Positions 9,473 to 20,363 of a stretch of 64,000 nt of DNA are shown one piece after another; position 1 is the stretch's first letter; each line of letters begins with the position of its first letter. The notes under the pieces were generated by a model that worked only from the letters and a program-made list of their open reading frames with translations, made no database searches and was not told where the DNA came from. The position numbers were made by a program, and so were the translations under genes. Origin of the DNA: Phycisphaerae bacterium (GTDB lineage Bacteria; Planctomycetota; Phycisphaerae; UBA1845; PWPN01); NCBI GenBank assembly GCA_012729395.1, contig JAAYDF010000155.1:16703-80702 (forward strand), given 5' to 3'.

Positions 9473-12400
9473 CTACGGGTACCAGGGGCCGCACTGGGGG
9501 TTGGCGGAGATACCTTGGCCGGTAAGGCACTGGCGAAGGTACCAGAGGTCGTTGGCGTCCACGTCACCGTCGCGATCGAGGTCGGCACCGCGGCAGAGGG
9601 GGTTGTCCGCCGGGGGCGCTATCGAACCGCTCAGGCAAGCCTGGAAAAGGCCGAAGTCGTCAAGATCCACGTCGCCGTCGAGGTCGAAGTCCCCGTAGAC
9701 TAACTCGCAGACATCGGGGATGCCGTCACCGTCGACGTCGGCCTCGCACTCGTCGGGGAAACGGTTGCGGTCGCAGTCGGTGCTCTGGCCGCAGCCCGGC
9801 ACATCGCACGGACCGCCGGGCGAGCCGCAATCGACGTCACAGTCGTCCGGCACGCCGTTGTCGTTGCAGTCGGGGTAGTACTCATGAGCTCCGATATCCA
9901 CTACGGGCGGCGAGCCCGGGCCGGTATCGGGCACGGCCGGCGCATCCACTACCCGGTAGTGGGATCCGAGGTCGAGGGGCAGAAGCTCGGAGCGATGATC
10001 GTCGTGATCGATATCCCAGGTGTCCCGAGGCAAGGCTGTGGTCAGGCCGGCGTCAATGGCCGGCGAGCTGCCCAGCAATCGAAGGTCGCCGAGGTCGTCG
10101 TTGCCGCCCGCGCCCCAACCATCGCCGCCGTCGTCGGGTGAACGAATGAATCGCGGCGGAAGGTCGGTGTTGTCCGTGCCGGGCCAGACCCAGCCGTCGC
10201 CGGGCAGTCCGTCCTGAATGCAGGAGTAGCTGACGCGGGGAAGCGATTCGACGTCGGTGATCTGGCCGGCCGGGCCGATGCTGGCAAAGTCGGTATTGCC
10301 CCAGACGATGCAGTTGATTAGCGAGGGCTCGCTGGTGTGGTTGTAGATGCCGCCGCCCGTTTCGGCGTGATTGCCGGCCAAGGTGCAGTTGACCAGTTCG
10401 GCGTTGGCGTGGAGGGAGTTGTGGATCGCACCGCCGGCGACGGCCCGGTTGCCGACGAAGCCGCAATTGGCGAGAGTCGGGCGGGTGTACTCTTCGTGCA
10501 TGGCCGCCCCACCGTGACGGCCGGCCGTGTTGAGCTCGAACGCGCAGTTCAGGAAAGCCGGATGGCTGTACTGCGTGGCGTAGACAGCTCCGCCGTCGAG
10601 GGCGGCATGGTTATCGACGAATCGACAGCGGATGAGCACTGGGTTGGCGAAACGGATATGCAGACCCGCGCCGCGATCGTGGGGCGAGGGACCGTCGGCC
10701 CGCCCGCCGGTGATAGTGAAGCCGTCGAGCACGGCGTTGTGGCCCGATGCGATGGCCGTCACCACGTGGAAGCTGTTATCCAGCCAGCGACCTGGGTCGG
10801 CGGTGTGGTCATTGGCGGCCAGGTCGCCGGCGAGGACCGTCGCATGCAGTTGCGGGTTACGTTGCCAAAGCTCGGTCTCACCGCCCGCAAACCCCCCGTA
10901 GATGGATAAGCCTCCTGGCAGCTCGAACGCGGCCACGCGGTCGCCGGTGCCGCGGTCGGGGCGGTAGGTGCCTGCCGCTACCCAGATCGCGGGCACATAG
11001 CGTTGTCGGGCGGCGTCCAGGGCATCCTGCAGGTCCGCGTGGGCATCCTGCCAGCTTGAGCCGTCGTTGTTTCCGGTTGCGTCGGCATCGACGAAGACCG
11101 GCGGCGGCGGAGTGCACGCGTCACCGATACCGTCGCCGTTGCTGTTGGCCTGGTCGGGGTTGGGAGTATAAGGGCAGTTGTCGTCGCAGTGGACCGTTTG
11201 ACCGCCGGTGCACGGCTTGTTCCAGCGGACACTGTCGCCGTTGCCGTCGTCGAGTATCCCGTCGTCGTCGATATCCAAATCGCACGCGTCGATGGCGCCG
11301 TCCCCGTCGGTATCCGACTCGCAGTGGTCGGGGATGCCGTTTTCGTTGCAGTCTTCGCTCGAACCATCGGCGATCTGGCAGGCATCAGGGATGCCGTTGC
11401 CGTCGCACTCGTTGCGGCCGAGGATCGCCAACCCAACGGGAGCGGCATTGCCGGGCAGGGTGACAAAGACGGGCTGCGGACCGGGCGTGCTCGGGTCGCG
11501 ATCCGCGGGCGCGCCGGTCTGTGCGTTGAAGTCGAGAACCTGGCCGGTGCGTTTGCTGAGCACGGCGAGGCTGCCAGTGATGTTGTAGCGAAGTCTGCCG
11601 GGGCCGGATAGCCCCGCGCTGCCGGCGGGGATGAACGGCCCGCGGTACTGCCCCTCTTTGTCAAAGGCCAGGACGGCGTCAGTGTGATAACTGCTGACCA
11701 GGAGATAGCCGCGTGAATCCATCATCAGCCCGGCGGGGCCGCTGAGGCCGTGCCCCTCGGCGGCGATACCCAACAGCTCGCCGGTCTTGATGTCGTACTT
11801 GAGCACTTGGTCGGTGTCCCAACTCGCGACGTAGAGCGTATCGTAGGTGGCATACATGGCGACCGGTCCGCTCAGGCCGCCACTGCCCGGCTCCACCAGT
11901 TCACGAAGTATACGACCAGTATCGGCGTCGAGTTCGACAACGCTGTGTCGCGTCCCGCTGGCGACCAACAGCGTGGCGGTATCACGCACCAACAGAGCGG
12001 TTGGATGGTCGATGGCCGGGTCGGCGTACTCGCGGCTCAGGCTGCCCAGCGGGGCCGCGTACCTCAGGACGCGATTGGACCCGACGCACGCCAGGTAGAC
12101 GTTTCGCCGGGAGTCGATGACCATGTCCACCGGCTGCACCACACCCGGCGTGCCCGAGGGCAGGAACTCGCCGATCAACGCGCCGCTGGAAGTATAAGCC
12201 AGCACCTGCGAGCTGTCCTCGCCCGCGATGAACACCCGCGGTTGCCAGACCACCTCGCAGACGTCGAGCACGGCGTTATGGTTGCAGTCGAAATCGGTGC
12301 CGGCCACAATATCGCACCCGTCGGGAAGGCCGTTCATGTTGCAGTCGCGAAAATGGGAGGATTCGTAGGCGCCCAAATCCACGCGGCAATGCCTTATCCG

Positions 12401-14848
12401 GTCCTCACCGGCCAGGTCGCCCAGATCAGGCGGCGGCAGGGGCTCCATGCTCCCCGCGTCGATGCAGGGCGAGCCGGCATTCAGGCGAAGGTCGTCATCG
12501 GCGGTGCCACCGATGTGGTCGGGGCCAAAGGGATCGACGAACAGCGGGTCCAACCCGTGGTTACCCACGCCTTCCATGGTCGACGTCCATCCGCGAACGC
12601 AAGAGAAGCTCAGCTCGACCCCGCTGCCGACGATCTGCCGGGAGAGGCTCGCGACACCTTCCACTGGTTCGTCATCCCAAAGGATGCAGTTGGTCAGGTT
12701 GGCGTCTCCTTGTGCGGCAAACGAACGCCCCATCGTGGCGGTATTCCCCCAGAAGGTGCAATTGACCACCCGCGGATACCTGCCGCGACTGTAGAAGGCA
12801 CCGCCCGTGGGGACGAGTTCGCAGTTCGTGGTCATGTTGCCTGTGAACAAACAGCTCAGAAACAGAGGGCTTCCGTCCTGGTTGTATACCGCCCCGCCGA
12901 TCGGACCGGAGAGGTTGGCGTGAAAGCCGCAGGTGGCGAAGGTCGGGCTGCCGCTGACGATCATCAAGGCTCCGCCCTTGGGGCCGGCGTTGTCCACGAA
13001 TCGGCAGCGGGTGACCGTTGGGCTGGCGTTCACGACCGCCATGCCTCCTCCGCCGTCGTAGGTCCAGGACAAGTTGAGGTTGTAACCCGCGGCGATGGTG
13101 AAGCCGTCGAGAACGGCGGTATGATCCACATCCTCTGCCACGACGACATGACCGCTGTTCTCGTAGGGATGACCGCCTGTGTGATCGTTCTGCCACAGGT
13201 CGCCGCTGAGGATGGTCTGGTGAGTCGATGGGTCGCGGTCCTCGCGTTGCGTTTCGCCGCCGACAAACCCGCCATAGACGCCGACGCCGCTGACCAGTCG
13301 GAACGAGGCGAATCGATCGCCGGTCGAGCGATCAGGATGGTACGTGCCTGCGGCGACCCAGACCTCGCTGATACCCCCGGCGGGGTCGGCGGCCTCGGCC
13401 AGGGCGTCCTGGAGATCGACGAATGCGTCAGCCCAGTTTGTGCCGGTGTTATTGCCGGCAGCTTGGGCATCGACGAAGACCACGCCGGCAACCTCTCGCG
13501 TCTGTGGCAACGCGTCGCCTTCGTCAAGAGTCTCCACAGGGATTGTAGACTCCGCTTGCGGGCGCCAGTCGGCGACGGTGCGGGCGGTGGTATTGATCGT
13601 GCGGGCGTTACAGGTTGGCTTAGCCTGATCGAGGGCCGCGCCCGTCGGCTGGCCGTTGTAGAGCACGTCCGGGTTCGAGAAGAAGGGGATCGGGCTGCCC
13701 GGTGAGTAGGCCATGACCGTTCGCCAACTGACGGACACGGGATCACGATAACCGTAGACGTAGCCAAAACCACAGGCGGACGCATGGTCCCGGTCGTGCA
13801 GGCAACCCATGTTGTGGCCCAGCTCGTGCACGAAGCTCGTGGCGTGGGCGCAGTTCCGCCGCACCACGCTGAACGCCGAAGCGGCGAACGCCGGCGACTC
13901 CTCCGTCATGACGAACGCCAGCCCACACAAGCCGGGCATGGTATCGTTGATCATACAGACCAGGTCCGCCCCGTATTCATCACGCAGCGTGTGGACCTCG
14001 TCCATGTAGCCGTCGGCGGGATCGCGAAGCCGGCCCAGATCCGTGCCGCCGCTGCCTGATTCGAGGTAGTCGACCTCGACGGTGTGCACGAGCCGAATGC
14101 GGGGAACGATCTCACTGTTGGCGAAGGCCTGATTGCTGTTGGCGACGGCGAGATCGATGAGGACAAGCATGGCCGCGGTTCCGCCGGCCCCCTCACGGGC
14201 CGCGGGCGTGTAGACGACCATGAGATCGAAGAGGGTGCCGTCATCGGTTGCCGGCTGTCGGTCGCCTGTAACCTGCCGGAGCTGAGGAGCGATCCCCTCC
14301 GCGAGTGCGTCATCGGCACCGCATCCGTCGAACCGCTCCTCGTCAAGCTCGTCGAGAACGTGGCCGCCGTCGGGCAGCGGACGCACATAGAGGGCTTTGT
14401 GGTCAGCCTGCCGGATGATCGCGGTACAGATGCCGTCGCGGAGCACAAAGGTGAACCGCCCCCATGCCTCGGTGTCGAGTCGGCCGCTCCAGGTGAGTTG
14501 GTCCTTGCTCGGACGGTCGGCCTTATCGACAATACCCACCACAGAGAGGCCGTCGAACAAATCAAACCGCAGACGGGTACCCTTGCCGCCGGTCCACTCG
14601 GCAAGGCCGGCAACGTCCACGTTCACCGCCTGGCGACGGGCGACTGCGGCGTCGAGCGAGGTCACATGGATCGGCGGTGCGTCGGCGACAACGACATAGG
14701 GATGAAGGTCGGCCGGGCCGGCGGGTGGCACCTCAGCGGCCCAAGCAGCGGACACGACGAGCAGGCACGTCGCCCCGGCTACCATCAGCAATAGGCCGCA
14801 ACTGCGCATGGAGCACATGCCTCGCACATGCCGATCTGTGTTCCGCAA
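9473..14848 (-). CDS. Giant secreted zinc metalloprotease (metzincin) with beta-helix/polymorphic-repeat, NHL-like, TSP3 and dockerin-like regions
   Basis: HELGHNMGCLHD metzincin motif; two right-handed beta-helix blocks (VFVDAQAAGNNTGTNWADAFVDLQDAL...), D-rich TSP3 repeats, C-terminal YGDFDLDGDVDLDDFGLFQACL; signal peptide near MRSCGLLLMVAGATCLLVVSAAWA. Confidence 0.92.
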   Translation of the reverse strand: MRNTDRHVRGMCSMRSCGLLLMVAGATCLLVVSAAWAAEVPPAGPADLHPYVVVADAPPIHVTSLDAAVARRQAVNVDVAGLAEWTGGKGTRLRFDLFDGLSVVGIVDKADRPSKDQLTWSGRLDTEAWGRFTFVLRDGICTAIIRQADHKALYVRPLPDGGHVLDELDEERFDGCGADDALAEGIAPQLRQVTGDRQPATDDGTLFDLMVVYTPAAREGAGGTAAMLVLIDLAVANSNQAFANSEIVPRIRLVHTVEVDYLESGSGGTDLGRLRDPADGYMDEVHTLRDEYGADLVCMINDTMPGLCGLAFVMTEESPAFAASAFSVVRRNCAHATSFVHELGHNMGCLHDRDHASACGFGYVYGYRDPVSVSWRTVMAYSPGSPIPFFSNPDVLYNGQPTGAALDQAKPTCNARTINTTARTVADWRPQAESTIPVETLDEGDALPQTREVAGVVFVDAQAAGNNTGTNWADAFVDLQDALAEAADPAGGISEVWVAAGTYHPDRSTGDRFASFRLVSGVGVYGGFVGGETQREDRDPSTHQTILSGDLWQNDHTGGHPYENSGHVVVAEDVDHTAVLDGFTIAAGYNLNLSWTYDGGGGMAVVNASPTVTRCRFVDNAGPKGGALMIVSGSPTFATCGFHANLSGPIGGAVYNQDGSPLFLSCLFTGNMTTNCELVPTGGAFYSRGRYPRVVNCTFWGNTATMGRSFAAQGDANLTNCILWDDEPVEGVASLSRQIVGSGVELSFSCVRGWTSTMEGVGNHGLDPLFVDPFGPDHIGGTADDDLRLNAGSPCIDAGSMEPLPPPDLGDLAGEDRIRHCRVDLGAYESSHFRDCNMNGLPDGCDIVAGTDFDCNHNAVLDVCEVVWQPRVFIAGEDSSQVLAYTSSGALIGEFLPSGTPGVVQPVDMVIDSRRNVYLACVGSNRVLRYAAPLGSLSREYADPAIDHPTALLVRDTATLLVASGTRHSVVELDADTGRILRELVEPGSGGLSGPVAMYATYDTLYVASWDTDQVLKYDIKTGELLGIAAEGHGLSGPAGLMMDSRGYLLVSSYHTDAVLAFDKEGQYRGPFIPAGSAGLSGPGRLRYNITGSLAVLSKRTGQVLDFNAQTGAPADRDPSTPGPQPVFVTLPGNAAPVGLAILGRNECDGNGIPDACQIADGSSEDCNENGIPDHCESDTDGDGAIDACDLDIDDDGILDDGNGDSVRWNKPCTGGQTVHCDDNCPYTPNPDQANSNGDGIGDACTPPPPVFVDADATGNNDGSSWQDAHADLQDALDAARQRYVPAIWVAAGTYRPDRGTGDRVAAFELPGGLSIYGGFAGGETELWQRNPQLHATVLAGDLAANDHTADPGRWLDNSFHVVTAIASGHNAVLDGFTITGGRADGPSPHDRGAGLHIRFANPVLIRCRFVDNHAALDGGAVYATQYSHPAFLNCAFELNTAGRHGGAAMHEEYTRPTLANCGFVGNRAVAGGAIHNSLHANAELVNCTLAGNHAETGGGIYNHTSEPSLINCIVWGNTDFASIGPAGQITDVESLPRVSYSCIQDGLPGDGWVWPGTDNTDLPPRFIRSPDDGGDGWGAGGNDDLGDLRLLGSSPAIDAGLTTALPRDTWDIDHDDHRSELLPLDLGSHYRVVDAPAVPDTGPGSPPVVDIGAHEYYPDCNDNGVPDDCDVDCGSPGGPCDVPGCGQSTDCDRNRFPDECEADVDGDGIPDVCELVYGDFDLDGDVDLDDFGLFQACLSGSIAPPADNPLCRGADLDRDGDVDANDLWYLRQCLTGQGISANPQCGPWYP

Positions 14849-15118
14849 CCCTCAGGCCACCCCGCGTTCCGCCAGTACCATTATACCCTCGGCCAAGTGT
14901 GAATGCAGTATCCCCCCGGCGCGAATGCCCCTCGAAACGCGAATCGACAATCCAAACCATGCTCACGCACGCTCTGCTCACAGAGCAGTGCCACACGATC
15001 ACACCACGCGTTGCCACACAATCACACCACTCACACACGATTGCGCGACGCCCTGCTGCCGTTTCCTCCCCTCATTGCCTTGCCGCCTCTTGCTCCTCTC
15101 GCGCGTTCCCCTACCCTA

Positions 15119-17023
15119 CTACCCCTTCCCTTCCGGGAGCTCATCGAAGAGGGTGGGCGGGATAGGCTTGCCGATCGTGCCCTCCAGACCGAGGCGGGCG
15201 TTGACCAACTTGCGGTAGTCGGCCCGGGCGGCGTCCCACCACGGCTTGACCGGCTGATTGGCCAGACGCAAGGCGGCAATCGCGCTGCGGGCGGCAAACG
15301 CGGCGTCGGCGGCCGCGTCGTCGATGCACAGGGCGGCGGCACTCGCGGCGGCGGCGGCGGCGGCGCGGGCAGCCTCGGCCATCGGAACCGCTTCGCTGGT
15401 GTTCTCGTGCGAGTACGCGGCCTTGAGCGACGCGGTCCGTAATGTGCGAATTCGCGACAGAGCCCGGGAAACCGACGACGATGACGCCTCGTCGCAGGGC
15501 TCGCTCAGCGTCGCCTCGGCCATCGACAGAGCCCGCTCGACGCGCGGGTCCGGGTTCAGAGACTGTACCCGCCGGGCACAGCGGCATGCCCAGCATACAA
15601 TCGCCCGCTGAGGCAGCGCGAGCAGTTGCTTGCGGACGGCGGCAACGTTGACACGCAAGCCCCTGTGCCGCGGCTCCTGCTCGAGCTCGATGTCGGGCCC
15701 GAACGGCGGCTGGCTGAGCAAGGCATCGGCTAAGGTGGCAGCCGAGGGAAAGCGATCCAGCGGGTTCTTCGCCAGGCACCGCAGAATGACGCCCGCCAGG
15801 CCGGCCGAGATGGCCGGCCGCCATATGCTGGGGTCCGGGGCCGGCTCAGAGATGTGCTTGAGCATGATGGCGAACGGGCTGCCTTCCTCGGCCTCGAAGG
15901 GCAATCGCCCGGTCAGTAACTCGAACAGCGATACCCCCAGCGAGTACACGTCGCTGGCCAGCGTGACCCGCTCCCCCTGACATTGCTCGGGGCTCATGTA
16001 GCCCGGCGTGCCGATCTGCTGCCCCACGCCGGTCAACCACGTCGTGCCCTCGACGACCATGATGGTGCCGAAATCCGCAACCTTGATGCCCCCCAGAGCG
16101 TCGAACAGCAGGTTCGACGGCTTGATGTCGCGGTGGATAATCCCGATGCCGTGGGCGGCGGCGACGCCGGAGGCGGCCTGGGCAATGAGGGCGACCGCCT
16201 CTTCGATGGCCATCTCCTGCCGCGCGGTGTGAGCGGCGTTGAGCCGGTCTCGCAAGCTGCCGCCGGGGAGGTACTCCATCACGATCGCGCTGAGCAAGCC
16301 GTCGGTCGTGTAATCCAGGATCCGCACCACGTGCTCGTGATGGATGCGGGCCATGCTGCGGGCCTCACGCTCCAAACGGGCACAGATCCCATGGTCGGTG
16401 CGGTATTGCGGCTTGAGGATCTTGAGGGCGACGCGCTCGTTCGAGTCGGTATCCCGCCCCTCGTAGACGCGGGCCATACCGCCCTCGCCCAGAAGCCGCT
16501 CGACCAGATAGCGGCCGATGCCATGCCCCTCGAGCCGTTCCTCGCATCGCGGGGAGCCGGTGGTCCGCCGCGTCAGCACCACCCGCAGGTCGTCCACCAG
16601 AACCGTCTCTTCGGGATCGAGGTCGCCCGGCGGATCAGCGGACAACGCCGACTCGTTCGGGTCGCCCTGGGCCGGTGTGGAGAAGGACTCGGTCATGGCA
16701 TTGGACACTCGATGCCGCGGCGACGACCGTCGCGGGGCACACGTGGCCGGGGAGGACTCCTTGTCCCCGGTCTCAAACACTTCTTCGCCGGCGAAGCAGC
16801 CGTCAAATCCACCCGAGGTGGAATCCGCCATCGCGGAAACGACCGCTACGCCCCCTCGCCTGCATATCCGCTTCTCGACATGGGTATTGTACTCGGCATG
16901 CCTTGTCCAGCGAATGCGAGCCAACCTTGCCGGTTGAGACCTGTCGCGGACAAGCCCAGCCGGAAATGCGCGCGACACCCCCAACCGTGGAGCCGCCGAG
17001 CTACCACGCCCCTGACTCGCCAC
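15119..17023 (-). CDS. Serine/threonine protein kinase
   Basis: GIGRYLVERLLGEGGMARVYEGRDTDSNERVALKIL; HRDIKPSNLLFD; DFG; GTPGYMSPEQ. Start may be internal (16696, MTESFSTPAQG). Confidence 0.95.
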   Translation of the reverse strand: MASQGRGSSAAPRLGVSRAFPAGLVRDRSQPARLARIRWTRHAEYNTHVEKRICRRGGVAVVSAMADSTSGGFDGCFAGEEVFETGDKESSPATCAPRRSSPRHRVSNAMTESFSTPAQGDPNESALSADPPGDLDPEETVLVDDLRVVLTRRTTGSPRCEERLEGHGIGRYLVERLLGEGGMARVYEGRDTDSNERVALKILKPQYRTDHGICARLEREARSMARIHHEHVVRILDYTTDGLLSAIVMEYLPGGSLRDRLNAAHTARQEMAIEEAVALIAQAASGVAAAHGIGIIHRDIKPSNLLFDALGGIKVADFGTIMVVEGTTWLTGVGQQIGTPGYMSPEQCQGERVTLASDVYSLGVSLFELLTGRLPFEAEEGSPFAIMLKHISEPAPDPSIWRPAISAGLAGVILRCLAKNPLDRFPSAATLADALLSQPPFGPDIELEQEPRHRGLRVNVAAVRKQLLALPQRAIVCWACRCARRVQSLNPDPRVERALSMAEATLSEPCDEASSSSVSRALSRIRTLRTASLKAAYSHENTSEAVPMAEAARAAAAAAASAAALCIDDAAADAAFAARSAIAALRLANQPVKPWWDAARADYRKLVNARLGLEGTIGKPIPPTLFDELPEGKG

Positions 17024-17051
17024 ACTCCCCTATCAAGCAGCCTCTCCCAGA

Positions 17052-18170
17052 TCAGTGCCACGCTTGCTTGGAACGTGGTGACCAAGTGGTGTCGATCAGC
17101 AACCCGCCCATCCTCGCAATATCGCTCCACGAATAAAGCTTGAAATCCTCACTGGCATTGGGGTTGATCTGATCATTGATCGCCAAGACTCCCTGAGAAA
17201 ACTGAGCAACGGTCGGCTGGTTCGTGACCGCAAGTCCGGAGGAGTGATCCAAGGCACCGAAACCCGCCGGCGACGGATCGATGGTCAGCAAAAACCGGTA
17301 GTCCCCGCTACGTTCGTAGACCTTCGTGCAGGTGTAAGCCCCCTTGGAGCCCTGGCTCACGACCAGAAGATACCCACGCCCGTCGGAGGCGCAGTAGATG
17401 GCCGGGCCTTTGACGTTGGGAACCAGGCCGTTCTCGCCAACTCGGATCACACACTTGCCCTGAGGCTCGGCATCAGGCTCGGCCGGGAATCGCCACACTC
17501 CCACGTCGTCCTCCGCGACATAGACCACACCATACTCGTCATCGGCGATGCAACTCTTCACTTCTCCGCCCAGAGCGAACTTCCTCACCAGACGAGCGGA
17601 GACTCGTCCTTCCGGCGTCTCGAAAAGCTCGTGCTGCTCGACGGGCCCATCGCGAAGCGTGACGAAGAAATAGTGCTTGCCGGTCTTGAGGCTGTGGTAA
17701 GAGCACAGCCCGACGGGTGCCTGCCCCGCAAACACCTGGATGGCCGGACCAGCCGTCACATCCTCGATCTTGCAGGTCGCGGAGTTGATCCGCCAGACAC
17801 GCACGCCGGCAAAACCAGGTGCCATGCAACTGGCCAAGACCAGATCCTCGCTCTCACCATCAAGTCGAAACCCATAAATCACATCCACGTAGCAGGGTTG
17901 CACGCCGGCATCGACGTGCTTCAGCAGCAACCCACTCAGGTTGTGCACCTCCATGCCGCGCTTCTCGTTGGTGACGACAAGCAGACTCCTCGCCGGCTCG
18001 GTCGGGTGAATCCAGACCGCGGCATCCTGGACCTCGTTGACCGCCACCGGCTGGCTGACCGCGCGGGCCCGTGGCGCGATGACCATGCCCGACGGCGACC
18101 GACATCCAGCCAACAGAACGCATCCGACAAGCAAAGCCTCAACACAACCAACACACTTGGCGATTGGCAT
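17052..18170 (-). CDS. Phytase-like (beta-propeller 3-phytase family) lipoprotein
   Basis: Lipobox LLAGC; DAAVWIHPTEPARSLLVVTNEKRGMEVHNLSG...YVDVIYGF; C-term SSGLAVTNQPTVAQFSQGVLAINDQ. Confidence 0.85.
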   Translation of the reverse strand: MPIAKCVGCVEALLVGCVLLAGCRSPSGMVIAPRARAVSQPVAVNEVQDAAVWIHPTEPARSLLVVTNEKRGMEVHNLSGLLLKHVDAGVQPCYVDVIYGFRLDGESEDLVLASCMAPGFAGVRVWRINSATCKIEDVTAGPAIQVFAGQAPVGLCSYHSLKTGKHYFFVTLRDGPVEQHELFETPEGRVSARLVRKFALGGEVKSCIADDEYGVVYVAEDDVGVWRFPAEPDAEPQGKCVIRVGENGLVPNVKGPAIYCASDGRGYLLVVSQGSKGAYTCTKVYERSGDYRFLLTIDPSPAGFGALDHSSGLAVTNQPTVAQFSQGVLAINDQINPNASEDFKLYSWSDIARMGGLLIDTTWSPRSKQAWH

Positions 18171-18203
18171 GCATCATCCTTTCCACCGATCACACGGCAG
18201 CCA

Positions 18204-19460
18204 TCAGCTGCGGCGACGCAGAAGAACCAAGCCTGACAAAGACAACAGAATCAGCGAGCCCGGCTCGGGAAGCACGGCAATACCCCGGAACTCGGTGTTG
18301 AAGCCCGCCTCGATGAACGGAGTCACACCGAAGGTGCTGCTGAAATCGGCGTTGTAACCGGCCGTATCCACAAGGCGATAGATGCCCTGATCTGTCGCGG
18401 CAAACAGCGTCACAGTCGTACCGTCTAAAAACACGTCAAAGGCGTTGATCTCCTGCCCACTGGGCAGTAGCCGGGTGGAGTGCTTGATCCAAGTGTCCCC
18501 GACCAATGACCACTTCTCATAGTCGTCCTTGCCACCGGTCGTGTAGGCGGTGTCCTCGCCCGGAACAAATGGATCCAGATCCAGAAGAACCACGTCACTC
18601 TTGGGGACAAACTTGCCCTTGGGGTCGACGCCGGTCCCCTCGGTATTGGTGATCACGGGAATCATATTCTGCGGAGTGTCCACGTCCGACACCGGCAAGG
18701 GATCCTCGGTACGATAGGCCCCGCGATTAACGAATGACTCGTAGGCTGGGGTGGTGATGTAGAGCTGCTCATCCACAATCCGGGCACTGCGAATGGAATC
18801 GGGCCACAAACCCTGCACCTTCCCGGTGTCGTCATAACTGATGGATTGGACATGGCTGAGATTCACCGAGGTCGAGGCCCCGGGGCCTGACACGTAACGC
18901 AGGCCGCCGGTTGTCGTCGGCGTCTTGAAACCGTTGGCAAAGTCGGAGAGGTTCTCGTATTTGCCGTCCCCGACCGTCCAAAACCGCGAGCCGTCGTCGG
19001 AGACGACCGCGGTGATATCCGTGCGATCATAAGCGTCGCTGAGCGCCGTCGAGGTGTCCACATTCCAGCCGCTGTCCACCCTGCCGATCACCCGGTTGAC
19101 CACGCTGGATGACTGAGGAACCGGGTTAGCCGCTCCCGCATCAGCCCGGTAGCCGCCGAACAGCAAATACTGCCCGTTGGACGACAACGTGAGATGGCCG
19201 TCGTGCTCCCCTCGGCCACTGAGCGTCAAGGCGGCGCCGCCCACCGAGGGAATCGCACAAGAACTCACCCAGTTCCCGGTCACCATGTCGTACTCGTCAA
19301 GAAAAAGCATCTGGGCGGACTCATCGATAGAAGCGCTGCCGTCCGCCAGACGCAATACAGCAATGTTGCTGCTACTGAACGCGGCGTGAGCGGCCGGGCA
19401 CAGGGAAAACGGGAACAGGATGGCAAGCAGGCTGATACGTGCGGACAGAATGGTTCTCAT
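18204..19460 (-). CDS. PEP-CTERM sorting-domain protein
   Basis: N-terminal signal peptide; C-terminal VLPEPGSLILLSLSGLVLLRRRS. Confidence 0.88.
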   Translation of the reverse strand: MRTILSARISLLAILFPFSLCPAAHAAFSSSNIAVLRLADGSASIDESAQMLFLDEYDMVTGNWVSSCAIPSVGGAALTLSGRGEHDGHLTLSSNGQYLLFGGYRADAGAANPVPQSSSVVNRVIGRVDSGWNVDTSTALSDAYDRTDITAVVSDDGSRFWTVGDGKYENLSDFANGFKTPTTTGGLRYVSGPGASTSVNLSHVQSISYDDTGKVQGLWPDSIRSARIVDEQLYITTPAYESFVNRGAYRTEDPLPVSDVDTPQNMIPVITNTEGTGVDPKGKFVPKSDVVLLDLDPFVPGEDTAYTTGGKDDYEKWSLVGDTWIKHSTRLLPSGQEINAFDVFLDGTTVTLFAATDQGIYRLVDTAGYNADFSSTFGVTPFIEAGFNTEFRGIAVLPEPGSLILLSLSGLVLLRRRS

Positions 19461-19520
19461 GGTCTCTCTCCCTTTCTCTTTCTCTTTTTCCGCGTTCCGC
19501 CGAGGTCGAGCGACCCCGGT

Positions 19521-20363
19521 CTAATTCGCCACTCCGCCCGGGTTCCAGATCACTTTCCCGGGCTGGTTGTAGTCCTCCGGGGCGTTAGGGGCATCCAGCA
19601 ACTCTCGTAGCGTAAAGAATCCTACATGACTGTCAAGGAACAGCAGGAACCCCCCTTGATTGTGCCGCGTGGTGAAGTACCTCCACGAGACGGCAGCCTG
19701 GCCGACGCTCGTGCTGAACGAAGGGACGTGTTCGTCGGGACGCATCAGCTTCTCCGCAAGAATGGGAGTCTCCGCCGGGCGTCGGACCTGCGACAGGCAC
19801 ACCCGCTTGTCCGAGTGCCGATCCTCGACGCCAGCGTCCAATTCCGTGTTGTACCCGTAGGACCAGAATGTCTTCCTGCGATCGAGCTGATTCCCGGCGG
19901 CGTTGAGGCCCCAGAGCATGAAATAGCCGTCCTGCACGAGGTCGTCCTTGGGGCCGGCCACGGCCGGAGCCGACTCCGGACAGACAAGGAACGACTGATC
20001 CCCTTCACGAGGAAGGCGGCTCCCGCCTGCCAGGTCTGCCTGTTGCATTGCGTGGTATGGGGGATAGCCGGCATATGCCAAGCAGGCGTTAAACCACTGC
20101 GACGAATCGTTCCATCGCCCCAGATGACGGATCGGACGATCACCCTCCGCGTAACCTTCCCAGGGCAACACGCCCCTGAAGGCGGCCTCATAGCTGTGAA
20201 CCCCGATCGCCAGCGCACGAAGGTTGCTCATGCAGACCACACGCCTGGTCGAACGCCTGGCCGCCGTCAGAGATGGCAACAGGATCGCTATCAACAGCCC
20301 CACAATGGCTATGACAACCAGTAGCTCAACCAGCGTGAAGGCTCGCAAGCGGTCGTATCGCAT
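19521..20363 (-). CDS. Type II secretion pseudopilin-like protein (prepilin N-terminal methylation domain)
   Basis: MRYDRLRAFTLVELLVVIAIVGLLIAILLPSLTAARRSTRRVVCMSNLRALA; C-terminal FLDSHVGFF as in planctomycete pseudopilin families. Confidence 0.92.
   Translation of the reverse strand: MRYDRLRAFTLVELLVVIAIVGLLIAILLPSLTAARRSTRRVVCMSNLRALAIGVHSYEAAFRGVLPWEGYAEGDRPIRHLGRWNDSSQWFNACLAYAGYPPYHAMQQADLAGGSRLPREGDQSFLVCPESAPAVAGPKDDLVQDGYFMLWGLNAAGNQLDRRKTFWSYGYNTELDAGVEDRHSDKRVCLSQVRRPAETPILAEKLMRPDEHVPSFSTSVGQAAVSWRYFTTRHNQGGFLLFLDSHVGFFTLRELLDAPNAPEDYNQPGKVIWNPGGVAN

Noticed and set aside
11750-13705. 651-aa plus-strand ORF
   Set aside because: Antisense shadow of the metzincin/beta-helix protein; composition lacks domain motifs
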